DNA of 64,000 bases from Aminobacter sp. AP02 (GCF_003148805.1 NZ_QGGX01000014.1:90239-154238), one strand, 5' to 3'. Shown: positions 53,407 to 63,285, numbered from the stretch's first letter. Notes: generated from the sequence alone by a model not told the origin. Made by a program: numbers and translations.

Positions 53407-54288
53407 TTATGACCGGTCTCTGACAGCTTCATAGCTTTCGAAATGGGTGGAGATGTCCTTGCCGGTCGCCAGCCAGACATCGTCATGGGCGCGCACATGG
53501 CTCAGGAACTCATGCAGGATCTTGAAGCGCATCGGGCGGCCCGAAACCTGCGGATGCAGCACTGTCGTCGTCACGCCGCCCCATTCATGGGTCTGGTCGA
53601 ACTCGTCCTTCCAGATGCCCAATACGGCCTCGCGACCGAACAGGGCGCGCGAGGCGGTGCGGTGGGTGATGCCGTAGAGCCAGTCGTCGTAGCTGAAGTT
53701 GACCGGGATCTCGACCATGCCGGGCTTGCCCTTGACCACATGGCGATATGGCAGGATGTCGTCGCGCCATGAACTGGAGTAGCGCAGCCCGCGCTGTTGC
53801 ATGAGATCGAGAAAATCATTGTAGCCTTCGCCACCCGGCGCGCGATACCCCACGGGCGTGATGCCAAGCCGCCGCTGCATCGCCTCCAGGCCGCGGTCGA
53901 TCTCCTCGGCCATCAAGTCGAGATTGCCGGGCTCGGGGCGGTAATGCATGTAGCCGTGATGGCCGATCTCATGGCCGCCCTTGAGGATCGCCTCGCAGAG
54001 CCCGGGGTAGGCATCCACCGTCCAGCCCGTGACGAAGAAGGTTGCCGGCACCTCGTGGCGGGCCAGGAGTTCCAGGATCTTCGGAAGGCCGACGCGGGCT
54101 TCATAGCCACCATAGGACAGCGTCACCAGGCGCTCCTCGTTCTTGGCGTCCATCCCCAGCCATACGGATTCCGCGTCCACGTCGAAGGACGTGAAAAGCG
54201 CAGATTTCTTGCCCTCAGGCCAGGTGAAATTCTCGGTGAGCGGCGCCTTGTTGACCGGCTCGGGATTCGTGAACTGTGACATTTGCAT
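53407..54288 (-). CDS. Polysaccharide deacetylase family protein (PgdA/PuuE-like)
   Basis: In this 293-residue NodB-fold protein FTSFDVDAESVWLG gives the catalytic/metal Asp pair and GHEIGHHGYMHYRPEPGNL the His motif. GYRAPGGEGYNDFLDLMQQRGLRYSSSWRDDILPY and TTVLHPQVSGRPMRF follow. No signal peptide, so cytoplasmic action on a small cyclic amide, as for PuuE, is as plausible as glycan deacetylation. It is divergent from a LysR gene 70 bp away and near the DUF3830 cluster. Confidence 0.86.
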   Translation of the reverse strand: MQMSQFTNPEPVNKAPLTENFTWPEGKKSALFTSFDVDAESVWLGMDAKNEERLVTLSYGGYEARVGLPKILELLARHEVPATFFVTGWTVDAYPGLCEAILKGGHEIGHHGYMHYRPEPGNLDLMAEEIDRGLEAMQRRLGITPVGYRAPGGEGYNDFLDLMQQRGLRYSSSWRDDILPYRHVVKGKPGMVEIPVNFSYDDWLYGITHRTASRALFGREAVLGIWKDEFDQTHEWGGVTTTVLHPQVSGRPMRFKILHEFLSHVRAHDDVWLATGKDISTHFESYEAVRDRS

Positions 54289-54358
54289 TTCCTTTCATGT
54301 GTGGATTATGTCCCTGCGCGCCGCATCCGGAGCGCTGGGCAAAGGCAGAGGACGAGGA

Positions 54359-55243
54359 ATGGCTTGGACCAATCCGGAAGTGGACATCCGCTATCTCCGC
54401 GTCTTCGTCGCCATCGTGCAGGCGGGCGGTTTCACGCGGGCGCAGCTCGCCCTTGGCCTGAGCCAGTCGACGATCTCGAACCAGATCGGCAGCCTCGAAG
54501 AGAGCCTTGGCTTCAAGCTTTGCGAACGCGGCCGCAGCGGCTTTCGCCTGACGCTCAAGGGCGAGGTTGTCTATCAGTCGGCAGTCGAGCTGTTCGGCAT
54601 CCTCGACGATTTCCGCGAAGGCATGTCGGGGCTGAAGAAGGTCATGCTCGGCCGGCTCCGCATCGGGCTGCTGCATGGCGCCAGGCTCGGCGACCTGCCC
54701 GAACTGCTCGAGGCCATCTCGGTCTACAATGCGATCGCACCCGACGTTGCGCTCGAGTTCACTCGCCATCGCCAGGAGGAGCTGGAGCATGCCCTCCTTA
54801 AGGGCAATCTCGACCTTGCCGTGGGCGCCTTCCCGCCGGAGGAAGACTTCTACCGCCAGCCGATTGGCGTGGAGATCCACCGCCTTGCGGCTTCGGCCCG
54901 TCACCCGTTGCATGACGTCGCCGAACTGCAGCATGCCGACATGGGCAGGCATAGATTTGTCTCCTCCGGTCATCTGGCCTCTATGGAGCGCAGCATCCTG
55001 CCGGACCTGCACGCGGCGGCCACCACCGCCGAACTCGAGGAAAAGCTGGCGCTTCTGGGCAGCACGCAACTGGTGGGCTATCTGCCGGCCGGCATGCTCG
55101 AGGACGGCCGGCTGACTGAAATCAAGGCGCTGCCATCCAACGCCTTCGATCTCATTTTTCCGCTGGCGCTGTTCCGGCGAAGGACGCGGGGCAACCGCAT
55201 CATCCGGGCGTTCGTCGATGCTGTCGCCGGCAAGGCGGCCTGA
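54359..55243 (+). CDS. LysR-family transcriptional regulator
   Basis: The 294-residue protein has the N-terminal LysR helix-turn-helix (LRVFVAIVQAGGFTRAQLALGLSQSTISNQIGSLEESLGFKLCERG) and then a substrate-binding domain. The start at 54359 matches the family; the frame opens as far as 54143. It is divergent from the deacetylase and convergent with the DUF3830 operon (ends 4 bp apart). Both are candidate targets. Confidence 0.9.
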   Translation: MAWTNPEVDIRYLRVFVAIVQAGGFTRAQLALGLSQSTISNQIGSLEESLGFKLCERGRSGFRLTLKGEVVYQSAVELFGILDDFREGMSGLKKVMLGRLRIGLLHGARLGDLPELLEAISVYNAIAPDVALEFTRHRQEELEHALLKGNLDLAVGAFPPEEDFYRQPIGVEIHRLAASARHPLHDVAELQHADMGRHRFVSSGHLASMERSILPDLHAAATTAELEEKLALLGSTQLVGYLPAGMLEDGRLTEIKALPSNAFDLIFPLALFRRRTRGNRIIRAFVDAVAGKAA

Positions 55244-55246
55244 TCG

Positions 55247-55654
55247 TCAGGCCGCCTTCACCTCGAGCGTCTGGTCGCCTTCGGTGTAGTGCATGGCGTC
55301 GAGATACCGCAGGAATTCGTCCACGTGGTCCCCGACCATGCGCCCGATCAGCGACCCATATTCGCGCCCGATCTCCGAACGCAGCTCGGCAGCGTCGTAG
55401 CCGATCTCGACGACACCCCAGTCGGGCCGCAGCGCGAGATAGCCGGGATAGAGCGAGCAGACCGGCGTTTCGAGATGGGTGATCGCGCGTGCCCCGGGCA
55501 GGTCGAATGTGCTGCAGCGACCCGACCAGTTGCTGTGGCTCTTGAGCGTGACCGAAAGAGGCAGGGCGGCCCGCAGCGCAGCCACCGCCTTGGGGGCCTC
55601 GTCGTCGATGAGCTCGGCCATCACGCTCTTGTCGCCGATGGAGATCTTGATCAT
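55247..55654 (-). CDS. DUF3830-like protein, first of three tandem paralogues
   Basis: The 135-residue protein starts MIKISIGDKSVMAELIDDEAPKAVAALRAALP. Shared cluster motifs: W-SG (SNWSGRCSTF) and LYPGYLALRP. The family has a cyclophilin-like beta-barrel by my recollection of DUF3830. It is the last gene of an ABC-transporter operon and overlaps its neighbour by 4 bp. No catalytic residue can be named; small-molecule binding is inferred from context. Confidence 0.75.
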   Translation of the reverse strand: MIKISIGDKSVMAELIDDEAPKAVAALRAALPLSVTLKSHSNWSGRCSTFDLPGARAITHLETPVCSLYPGYLALRPDWGVVEIGYDAAELRSEIGREYGSLIGRMVGDHVDEFLRYLDAMHYTEGDQTLEVKAA

Positions 55655-56085
55655 GCGAGTGCCTCCAGGGAGATGGTGATCGGGATCGAACCCTTGCTGT
55701 CGGTCTCGGCAAACGCCTCCAGTAGCGCATCGACGTTTTCGTCGAGATGACCGATCAGCGAGCCAAAGCCGGCGACTGTACGATGATGGATCGGCTGGTC
55801 GCCCAGCCGGGCGCGGCCATAGGCCACCGAGAACATGCCGCGCTCGGGCCGGAATGTGATCTGGCCCCGGCTCACCTGCGATACGGGGTTTTCGACCCGA
55901 TCGCATTTGCGCGCCAGCGGGTCGATCTTGATGTAGACCTGCTGGCCGCTCCAGCGGGCGTGGCGGATCGGGTCGTTCATTGGCAGGTTGGAGCACAGCA
56001 CCTCGACATTGCGCGGCGCCAGATCGTCATAGAGGACGCCCGATCCCTTGATGTCGCCGATCTTGAAATAGACTCTGCGGGCCAT
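55651..56085 (-). CDS. DUF3830-like protein, second of three tandem paralogues
   Basis: This 144-residue protein starts at the ATG at 56085 behind GGAGG. Motifs ARWSGQQVYIKI and QITFRPERGMFSVAYGRARLG correspond to the W-SG and xxxRP positions in the other two. The middle protein is the most diverged, with an insertion VYIKIDPLARKCDRVENPVSQ. It shares the operon and presumably the ligand class with its neighbours, possibly forming a hetero-oligomer. Confidence 0.75.
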   Translation of the reverse strand: MARRVYFKIGDIKGSGVLYDDLAPRNVEVLCSNLPMNDPIRHARWSGQQVYIKIDPLARKCDRVENPVSQVSRGQITFRPERGMFSVAYGRARLGDQPIHHRTVAGFGSLIGHLDENVDALLEAFAETDSKGSIPITISLEALA

Positions 56086-56087
56086 GT

Positions 56088-56561
56088 TCACGCTCCTCCG
56101 AAGGTGAAATCGGCAGCGGCGGCGCCCTGGGCGCCGGCTGCGCGGATAGTGGCCGCCATGACCTTGTTGAAGCCGCGGATCATGGCGACCGGCGTGACAT
56201 AGGCCGGGCCGGTCTCGTTGCGAAACTCGCCATAGCCGTAGGCCAAGGTGAGCTCGACGCTGGCGTTGTAGCTCTCGGGCGACTTGGCCCAGACCATGGG
56301 ATCGTAGGTTGCGTTGCGCCCGTCGACCGGGCGCAGGCAGATGGTGCCGGGGTACAGCGAAATGACTGGCTGTTCGAGCTTGTCGACCTCAAGCAGCGCG
56401 CCCCGGAAAAGGCTGCCGGTCAGCGTGGGGCCGCACCAGGTGGACTGCTGCATCGGCAGGCTCAGGCTTCCCAATGCCCGCAATGCGGCGCAGGTCTGGG
56501 GAGCCCACTTGGAGAGGAGGTCCAATTCAAGGACCTCCCCCGCAATCGTGAGAGTGTTCAT
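56088..56561 (-). CDS. DUF3830-like protein, third of three tandem paralogues
   Basis: This 157-residue protein starts MNTLTIAGEVLELDLLSKWAPQTCAALRALGSLSLP. Motifs STWCGPTLTG and ISLYPGTICLRPVDGRN match the first copy closely. It is encoded 24 bp downstream of the transporter binding-protein gene and is first of the trio. The frame begins at TTG 56567 but the ATG at 56561 is preferred. Confidence 0.76.
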   Translation of the reverse strand: MNTLTIAGEVLELDLLSKWAPQTCAALRALGSLSLPMQQSTWCGPTLTGSLFRGALLEVDKLEQPVISLYPGTICLRPVDGRNATYDPMVWAKSPESYNASVELTLAYGYGEFRNETGPAYVTPVAMIRGFNKVMAATIRAAGAQGAAAADFTFGGA

Positions 56562-56591
56562 TGTCAAACTTTCTGAAGTGCTTTGGGAGGC

Positions 56592-57425
56592 TCAGTCGGT
56601 GCCGGCGTCGATGGTAATTTCGGCCAGCTTCTGGTCTTCTAGACCGTATTTTTTGATCAGGGCATCGTATTCGCCGGCCTTCACCATCTCATCGAGAGCC
56701 GCCTTAACCGCATCGCGCAGCGGGGAGTTGGCATGGGTGAAGGCGAAGCCGTAGAGCTGCGAATAGAAGCGCTCGCCAATGCCCCCGAACTTGTTTTCGG
56801 GGTCCTTTGCCCAATAGGAGATCTTCTCGGCGCCGATGGCTCCCGCCACCAGGCGGCCCTGCCGAATCTGCAGTTGGGTGTCGGGCAGACCCTTGGTGCC
56901 GACGATTTCGACCTGCTGGTCGGCCGGGCAGTTTGCCTGGCTCCAGTCGCCGATCAGCCGGTAGTAGGTGGTGTGTTCGGGCGCTCCGACGGCCTTGCCG
57001 CAGATCTGCTTGCCTTCCTTGTAGATCTGGGTGTTCTCGCGCGTCGTGTAGAAGATCGGCCCGGTGCTGACATAATCGACGAAGGTCAGCTTGCGATGGC
57101 GCGCCGGCGTGTCGTTGAAATGTGAGCCGATCATGTCGATGCGGCCTGAGTCCAGGGCCGGGCTCATCGAGGGCACGTCCATTATCTCGTACTTGACTTC
57201 GAGACCGAGGTGCCTGGCGATGCTCTCCACCATCTCGACATTGAAGCCCACCAGCTTGCCGGTGGCGATGTCCTGGAACTCCATCGGCGGCGAGTTGGTC
57301 TCCATGCCAACGCGGATATAGCCTTGGGACTTGAAGGGCTCGGGCGCTTCAGTTGCCGAAGCCCTTCCCATCAGTGCAAGCGCGGTCGCCCCGGCAAGCA
57401 CAAGCTTGAAGATATCGTGTTTCAT
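56592..57425 (-). CDS. Amino-acid-type ABC substrate-binding protein
   Basis: The 277-residue SBP_bac_3 protein has a signal peptide (MKHDIFKLVLAGATALALMGRASATEA). Lobe motifs: GYIRVGMETNSPPMEFQDIATGKLVGFNVEMVESIARHLG and IDMIGSHFNDTPARHRKLTFVDY. It supplies ligand for the permease and ATPase encoded upstream and the three DUF3830-like proteins downstream. Ligand unknown. Confidence 0.9.
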   Translation of the reverse strand: MKHDIFKLVLAGATALALMGRASATEAPEPFKSQGYIRVGMETNSPPMEFQDIATGKLVGFNVEMVESIARHLGLEVKYEIMDVPSMSPALDSGRIDMIGSHFNDTPARHRKLTFVDYVSTGPIFYTTRENTQIYKEGKQICGKAVGAPEHTTYYRLIGDWSQANCPADQQVEIVGTKGLPDTQLQIRQGRLVAGAIGAEKISYWAKDPENKFGGIGERFYSQLYGFAFTHANSPLRDAVKAALDEMVKAGEYDALIKKYGLEDQKLAEITIDAGTD

Positions 57426-57438
57426 GTGTTCCCTTTTT

Positions 57439-58203
57439 TCATTGCAGAACTGAAGAAATGAAGGACTTGGTGCGGCTGTTCCTGGGGGAGGTCAGCAACT
57501 CCTCCGGCGTGCCGCTCTCGACGATCCGGCCCTGGTCCATGAAGGCCACTCGGTCGGCTACCTCGCGGGCAAAGCCTAGCTCATGGGTGACGACGATCAT
57601 CGTCATGCCGATCTCGGCGAGGTTCTTCATGACCGCCAGCACCTCACTGACCAGTTCGGGATCGAGCGCGGAGGTCGGCTCGTCGAAGAGCATCAGCCTC
57701 GGCTTCATGGCGAGCGCCCTTGCGATCGCCACGCGCTGCTGCTGGCCGCCCGAAAGCTCGGAGGGATAGGAATCCTGCTTGTTCGCCAAGCCGACGTTCT
57801 CGAGCAGTTGGCGCGCCTGCTTGATGGCCTCGGCCCGGCGGATGCCGCGCACATGGATGGGGGCCTCGATGATGTTTTCCAGCGCGGTCAGGTGGGGGAA
57901 CAGATTGAAGCGCTGGAACACCATGCCGATGTGGGAACGCTGCGCGGTGATGTTCCGGGGGCTGAGTTCATAGAGCTTGCCGCTTCGCTCCGACCAGCCC
58001 TGAATCAAGCCGTCGACGCGAATTATGCCGCTCTGTGCTTCCTCGAGCTGGTTGATGCAGCGCAGCAGCGTGCTCTTCCCGGAACCTGAGGGGCCGATCA
58101 GGCAGACGATCTCGCCCTCCTTCACGGTGAAATCGACATCATGGAGGACCTGCACGGAGCCAAAGGACTTGGTCAGGCCGCGGATTTCTACCTTGTTGCT
58201 CAT
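57439..58203 (-). CDS. Amino-acid-type ABC transporter ATPase
   Basis: This 254-residue protein has Walker [20 protein letters not shown]-loop [16 protein letters not shown], signature [17 protein letters not shown] and Walker [17 protein letters not shown] GlnQ-type ATPase, 9 bp after the permease and 13 bp before the binding-protein gene. All motifs intact. Confidence 0.92.
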   Translation of the reverse strand: MSNKVEIRGLTKSFGSVQVLHDVDFTVKEGEIVCLIGPSGSGKSTLLRCINQLEEAQSGIIRVDGLIQGWSERSGKLYELSPRNITAQRSHIGMVFQRFNLFPHLTALENIIEAPIHVRGIRRAEAIKQARQLLENVGLANKQDSYPSELSGGQQQRVAIARALAMKPRLMLFDEPTSALDPELVSEVLAVMKNLAEIGMTMIVVTHELGFAREVADRVAFMDQGRIVESGTPEELLTSPRNSRTKSFISSVLQ

Positions 58204-58212
58204 GTCCGCCTC

Positions 58213-59055
58213 CTAGCGCCGCTCGAAACCGCGACCGATGCGCCGCTCGAGGAAACTCTGGCCGATGGTGAGAAGGCTGACGATGAACAGGTACCAGACT
58301 GTTGCCACGATCAGCAGTTCGATGACGTAGTTATTGACGTAGTAGATGCGCTGCGCGGCATTGAGGATTTCGGTGTACTGGATGGCGCTTGCGAGCGAGG
58401 TGGCCTTCACCATGCCGATGAACTCGTTGCCGACCGGGGGCACGATGGCCCGCATGGCCTGGGGCAGGATGATGCGGCGCATGCTAAGCCCGCCACCCAT
58501 GCCCAGCGCTGCGGCGGCTTCTCCCTGGCCCTTGTCGACTGAGATGATGCCGGCGCGGAACACCTCGGCGGTGTAGGCGCTCTGGCAGATGCCGAGACCA
58601 AGCAGCGTCGCCACGAAGGGCGTCATCACCTGGATGGTCGGCATCGAGAAGAGATAGGGAATAGTGATGGTCGGAAAGACCAGGGCGATGTTGTACCAGA
58701 GGAAAAGCTGGAGCAGTTGCGGGCTTCCGCGAAACAGCCACATGTAGCCGACGGCGAAACTGCTGCAGACCGGGTTCGGCGACATCCGCATCAGCGCGAT
58801 CACCAGGCCCAGCACCAGGCCCAGCAACATGGCCAGCGGCGCCATGATTATGGTTTTCAGTAATCCGACCAGTATTGATTCAGCTGTCAGGAATTCGCCT
58901 ACGATCCCCCAGTCGATCATTCCATTTTTAAAGGCGCGGACTATCAGTAGAAGGATGACTACGATCGCCAATCCGGACACGTAACGTCCGTAATATTTTC
59001 GGCGAATTCGCTCGGTCCTGCCCATTTCTAAACAAGACATATTCCCCATGGTCAT
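58213..59055 (-). CDS. Amino-acid-type ABC permease
   Basis: The 280-residue HisMQ-type permease has the coupling loop KGQGEAAAALGMGGGLSMRRIILPQAMRAIVPPVGNEFIG. Only one permease is encoded, so a homodimeric channel is expected. Start is uncertain among 59055, 59049 and 59040; the N-terminus is charged (RTERIRRKYYGRYVSG) before the first helix. First gene of the DUF3830 operon. Confidence 0.88.
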   Translation of the reverse strand: MTMGNMSCLEMGRTERIRRKYYGRYVSGLAIVVILLLIVRAFKNGMIDWGIVGEFLTAESILVGLLKTIIMAPLAMLLGLVLGLVIALMRMSPNPVCSSFAVGYMWLFRGSPQLLQLFLWYNIALVFPTITIPYLFSMPTIQVMTPFVATLLGLGICQSAYTAEVFRAGIISVDKGQGEAAAALGMGGGLSMRRIILPQAMRAIVPPVGNEFIGMVKATSLASAIQYTEILNAAQRIYYVNNYVIELLIVATVWYLFIVSLLTIGQSFLERRIGRGFERR

Positions 59056-60057
59056 GATTTTTGATTTTCCTGTCGAAGGCATTCGTTGTCCTGCGTGGTA
59101 TCTCAAGGATTCAGTCAGATGGCACCCAAATAAAGAGCCGAGTCGAAATGCTTACATTTCGAAATCCGAAGGAACCTGTGATGAGACGTCTGGATTTCCG
59201 CAAGGACAGGGTCCATTGCGGAAAACTGCGCCAGCGAGGCCACCGGCGTACAAGCCGGCTACACGGGCATGCAAAAAGCCGTTGGACTTGGCGAACAGCT
59301 GACGCGTCTCCAATAGGGCGCGATGCCACCATCACCCATGCTGGTTCGAACGTCCGCGTCGGTTAAATACCAGCGCCTCATTTTCGACCGTGATTACTTT
59401 GCAGCTAAACGGCAGGTGTCTGCCGAATACGCCCCTCCCGGCCCCGGTTCTGCCGTCCGTGGGAAACCGGACGAATGGCAAGTTTCGGGCGGCGACGGAA
59501 GCACCCCGAACGGCGACAATGAGGTCGTTTGCTGCCAAAGGTCACCAGTCGCCACGCAGTGTCGGATTCGGGGTGGGAACGTGTCCGGCCGCTTTCCGTG
59601 GACGAGTGATACAAACTGACGTTCGGTCAGCCGAAGCGACCGACAGCTTTGCGCCCCATGCTGGCCGTTCACGCGTGCTCCGTCGTGTCTTTACTCGGGC
59701 GGGAGACAAGGAATTGCTTGCCAAATGTCGCAAGTGAGATGTCGTCGCGGCATCTTGTGATTTCTCCATACCCAAATAACCAAGCTCGTCCAGAGCCACA
59801 GGCGGATCGCATCCGAGGAAAAGTTGCGTAGCTCAAGATTTGAAATCCTAGATTGATATTGCCAAACGGCCTCCCTGGGACCATTCTCGAAAACAGGCCT
59901 TCATCAGAGAGCCCATAAGTTCGCCTGGCCCGTAGATAGCTGCCCGGCGTTCCCGCATTTGGAAATGCTCTAAAGCCGCCCGTTGGCGCTTCGACCTTAC
60001 CAAGCCATACGCAAGCACACCGATACGTATCTGTTCTCACTCACAGGATTTCATCCC
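59056..60057. other. Large intergenic region before the sulfatase
   Basis: About 1 kb without a convincing gene. Several 60-120 codon frames on both strands (for example 59669-60040 minus) have no recognisable motif. It must contain the promoters for the minus-strand transporter operon and the plus-strand sulfatase. The patchy frames look like worn-down sequence. Confidence 0.5.
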
Positions 60058-62457
60058 ATGATGAAGGTTGCGTTCGCGTTCACTGCTCTAACTGCGTTCA
60101 CATTCTGGGGAAGCTCTGGCCAGGCCCAAGAGGTCAATGGTGAATTGGGATCGCCCAGCGCTACAACGACCATCCCTGGCAACCAACTCCCTGCGCCTAC
60201 TCCGCCGTTCGGCGGGGTGATCAAGGAAACCCTTGAGGGATCTAAGACCTGGTGGGCGCCGCGGATCACGCCGCCCAAGGGTGCGCCCAACGTGCTGCTG
60301 ATCATGACGGACGACCAGGGCTATGGCGTCAGCGGAACCTTCGGAGGCGTCATTCCAACGCCAACCCTGGATTCTCTGGCGGCCACCGGGTTGCGCTATA
60401 CGCAGTTCAACTCCACTGCCCTCTGTTCCCCGTCCCGCGCAGCGCTGATAACTGGACGCAACCACCACTCGGGCGGCTTCGGCGTGATTACGGAGCTGTC
60501 GACGGGTTTTCCAGGCTATGATTCGATCATCGGTCCTGAAGACGCGACGATCGGTCGGATCCTGAAGGACAATGGCTACGCCACATCCTGGTTCGGCAAG
60601 AATCACAACACGCCGGACTTCCAGTACACGGTGGCCGGTCCATTTGACCAATGGCCGTCCGGCATGGGCTTCGATTATTTCTACGGCTTTATGGGTGGCG
60701 AGACCGACCAGTGGACGCCTTACCTGTTCGAGAACAACAGGCAAATCTTTCCGTGGGTCGGCAAGGAAGGGAAATACAACCTCACCACCGAGATGGCCGA
60801 CAAAGCCATCGACTATCTGCAAGGCATGAAAGCGGCCGCGCCGGGTTCACCCTGGTTCCTGTACTACGCGCCCGGCGGCACGCATTCACCGCATAATCCG
60901 ACACAGCCTTGGATCGACAAGTTCAAGGGCAAGTTCGACATGGGCTGGAATGCCATGCGCGAGCAGATCTTCGCGAACCAGAAGAAGCTGGGCGTCATTC
61001 CGGCAAACACCGAGTTGACCGCCTGGCCCGACGACCTGCCGAAATGGGATAGCCTGTCGGCAGACCAGAAGAAGCTTTACGCGCGCCAGGCCGAGGTGTT
61101 CGCCGCGTATGCCGCCTACACCGACGACGAGATCGGCCGGGTTATCAAACAAGTCGCTGACAACGGCGAGTTGGACAACACCCTGATCATTTACATCGTG
61201 GGTGACAATGGCACGAGCCCCGAGGGCACCCTGTCCGGAACCCCCAATCAGTGGACCTCCTACAACGGCATCCTCGACATCCCCGTCGAAGAGCAGCTCA
61301 AGTACTACGATGTGTGGGGATCGGAGAAGACATACCCGCACATGGCAGTCGCCTGGTCCTGGGCATTCGACACGCCGTTCAAGTTTACCAAGCAGATCGC
61401 CTCGCACTTCGGCGGGACGCGGCAAGGCATGGTCATGTCATGGCCCAACGGCATCAAGGACGCCGGTGGGGTTCGCAATCAGTTCCACCATTTCATCGAC
61501 ATCGTGCCAACGATCCTCGAGGCGACGGGCGTCAAGGCGCCCGAGATGGTCGATGGCGTCAAACAGAAAGCGACTGAAGGCGTAAGCATGGCTTATACCT
61601 TCGACAAAGCGAACGCCGATGCGCCTTCAACCCGCAAAACCCAGTATTTCGAAATGATTGCCAATCGGGGAATTTATCACGAAGGCTGGTACGCCAACAC
61701 AACCCCGCCGCATGGGCCGTGGGTTCTGAATGCGCCCTTGCCTTCTCCAACAGACTACAAGTGGGAACTGTACGATCTGAGCAAGGACTTCTCGCAAGCG
61801 AACGATCTCGCCGCGGCAATGCCCGACAAGCTCAAGGAAATGCGGGCGCTATGGGACGCAGAGGCGGTAAAATACAATGTCCTCCCGCTGGACAACAGGT
61901 CGTTTGCGCGCGCGGTCGCGCCGCGTCCGAGCGCGACGGCCGGCCGAACCGAGTTCACCTACACTGGGGTTAACTCGGGTATCGCGCTGGCGAACGCACC
62001 GAGCATCATAGGCAAGTCCTACACGATCACAGCCGACATCGACGTGCCGGAGGCCGGCGACGGCGTGATCGCTACGATTGGCGGGCGTTGGGGTGGTTGG
62101 GGCTTGTACCTGCTGAAGGGCAAGCCGGTGTTCAACTACAACATGCTGACGCTAGCCCAGTATCAATGGGTAGGACAGGACGCACTCACTCGTGGAAAGC
62201 ATACGATCGTGTTCGACTATACCTACGCGGGCCCTGGCCTCGCCAAAGGAGGCTCCGGTGAGTTGAAGGTTGATGGAAAAGTCGTCGCCCAAGGCAAGCA
62301 GGAGAACTCGATCTCCTTCCTGCAGGTGTCAGACGAGACCTTCGATATTGGGGACGACACCCGGACGGAAATAAACGGCAAGGACTATCAACTGCCGTTC
62401 CCGTTCACCGGCACGATCGACAAGCTGACGGTCAATCTCGGGCCGTCGCAGTTGTGA
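60058..62457 (+). CDS. Exported arylsulfatase (formylglycine-dependent)
   Basis: The 799-residue enzyme from ATG 60058 has a signal peptide (MKVAFAFTALTAFTFWGSSGQAQ). Metal-binding NVLLIMTDDQGYG is followed by the modification motif CSPSRAALITGRN, whose Cys (about residue 123) would become formylglycine. Other active-site parts are GKNHN, HSPHNP and YIVGDNGTSPEGT. The C-terminal 130 residues form a separate beta-rich domain. It hydrolyses sulfate esters in the periplasm. A dedicated maturation enzyme is not in view. Followed by two small envelope proteins. Confidence 0.92.
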   Translation: MMKVAFAFTALTAFTFWGSSGQAQEVNGELGSPSATTTIPGNQLPAPTPPFGGVIKETLEGSKTWWAPRITPPKGAPNVLLIMTDDQGYGVSGTFGGVIPTPTLDSLAATGLRYTQFNSTALCSPSRAALITGRNHHSGGFGVITELSTGFPGYDSIIGPEDATIGRILKDNGYATSWFGKNHNTPDFQYTVAGPFDQWPSGMGFDYFYGFMGGETDQWTPYLFENNRQIFPWVGKEGKYNLTTEMADKAIDYLQGMKAAAPGSPWFLYYAPGGTHSPHNPTQPWIDKFKGKFDMGWNAMREQIFANQKKLGVIPANTELTAWPDDLPKWDSLSADQKKLYARQAEVFAAYAAYTDDEIGRVIKQVADNGELDNTLIIYIVGDNGTSPEGTLSGTPNQWTSYNGILDIPVEEQLKYYDVWGSEKTYPHMAVAWSWAFDTPFKFTKQIASHFGGTRQGMVMSWPNGIKDAGGVRNQFHHFIDIVPTILEATGVKAPEMVDGVKQKATEGVSMAYTFDKANADAPSTRKTQYFEMIANRGIYHEGWYANTTPPHGPWVLNAPLPSPTDYKWELYDLSKDFSQANDLAAAMPDKLKEMRALWDAEAVKYNVLPLDNRSFARAVAPRPSATAGRTEFTYTGVNSGIALANAPSIIGKSYTITADIDVPEAGDGVIATIGGRWGGWGLYLLKGKPVFNYNMLTLAQYQWVGQDALTRGKHTIVFDYTYAGPGLAKGGSGELKVDGKVVAQGKQENSISFLQVSDETFDIGDDTRTEINGKDYQLPFPFTGTIDKLTVNLGPSQL

Positions 62458-62553
62458 CACTTAAGCGAGTGGGCTTCCCGCGAATGGGAGGCCCACCCTC
62501 AGCCGCTCCCCCTCATGACGACGGTCAACGTCGAACAGAAGGACTACCCCCCT

Positions 62554-63270
62554 ATGATGCTAAACCAAGTTGCAACTCTGTTTGCCTTTGCAGGAGGTCT
62601 TGCCATCGCGACCACAGGTGCGATGGCGCAAGACGCCGCCAAGAAGCCCCACGTGCCGCTGGAAAAGACTATCGGCCAGGTCAAGCCGACAGGTCCGATA
62701 CCGTCTCTTGCCGTCATTAATTCGGCAGGCGCTACACTTGATGGGGCCAAGTTGGTGTTAACGGGCGTTTCGAAGAACTCCATCGTCTTCGCCGATCGGC
62801 CGGTACGCGCTGCCGGTCACGTCACTACCGAGCAGTTCATCATGCAATGGGACGAAGGCAAGGATAACTTTGCCATCGACCCGCCGAACGCGACTGTCTC
62901 GGTACTGGGCGGCGACGGCAGTGATGTGAGCGATGCGGTGGTGACGCTGAAATCTCCCAAGCTGGAAGGCACCACGCTCACCTTTGACGTTGCCGTACTT
63001 GAGGGAAGCCTGGCGGGTGCCAGCGGACCAGCGGCGCTGTTCATCGACGCCTTCGCCATTCGTGGGCCGGGCGGCGGCGGCTTCGCCCATGTCGGTGGAT
63101 ATGGCTATCGTGGCGGCGCCTACTGGCATGCTCCCGTCTACCACGGAGCCTGGTATGGCGGCGCAGGTGTCGCGGCTGGAGTGGCCGCCGGAGCTGCAAT
63201 TGGCGCTGCCGCAGCGGCTCCTTATTATCCGCCACCCTGCGGCTATTACCCAGCTCCTCCGTGCTATTAA
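62554..63270 (+). CDS. Exported protein with Gly/Ala/Pro/Tyr-rich C-terminus
   Basis: The 238-residue protein starts at 62554 with signal peptide LNQVATLFAFAGGLAIATTGAMAQ. A beta-rich domain (residues about 45-170, SLAVINSAGATLDGAKLVLTGVSKNSIVFADRPVR) is followed by a low-complexity tail (GPGGGGFAHVGGYGYRGG; AAGAAIGAAAAAPYYPPP) ending in two Cys-containing Pro/Tyr repeats. I do not recognise a named family. Close spacing after the sulfatase (96 bp) suggests co-expression in the envelope. Confidence 0.75.
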   Translation: MMLNQVATLFAFAGGLAIATTGAMAQDAAKKPHVPLEKTIGQVKPTGPIPSLAVINSAGATLDGAKLVLTGVSKNSIVFADRPVRAAGHVTTEQFIMQWDEGKDNFAIDPPNATVSVLGGDGSDVSDAVVTLKSPKLEGTTLTFDVAVLEGSLAGASGPAALFIDAFAIRGPGGGGFAHVGGYGYRGGAYWHAPVYHGAWYGGAGVAAGVAAGAAIGAAAAAPYYPPPCGYYPAPPCY

Positions 63271-63285
63271 GCCGGATCAGAGTCC

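Noticed and set aside
59669..60040. 123-codon minus-strand frame before the sulfatase
   Set aside because: No family resemblance and it overlaps the sulfatase upstream region; likely chance.
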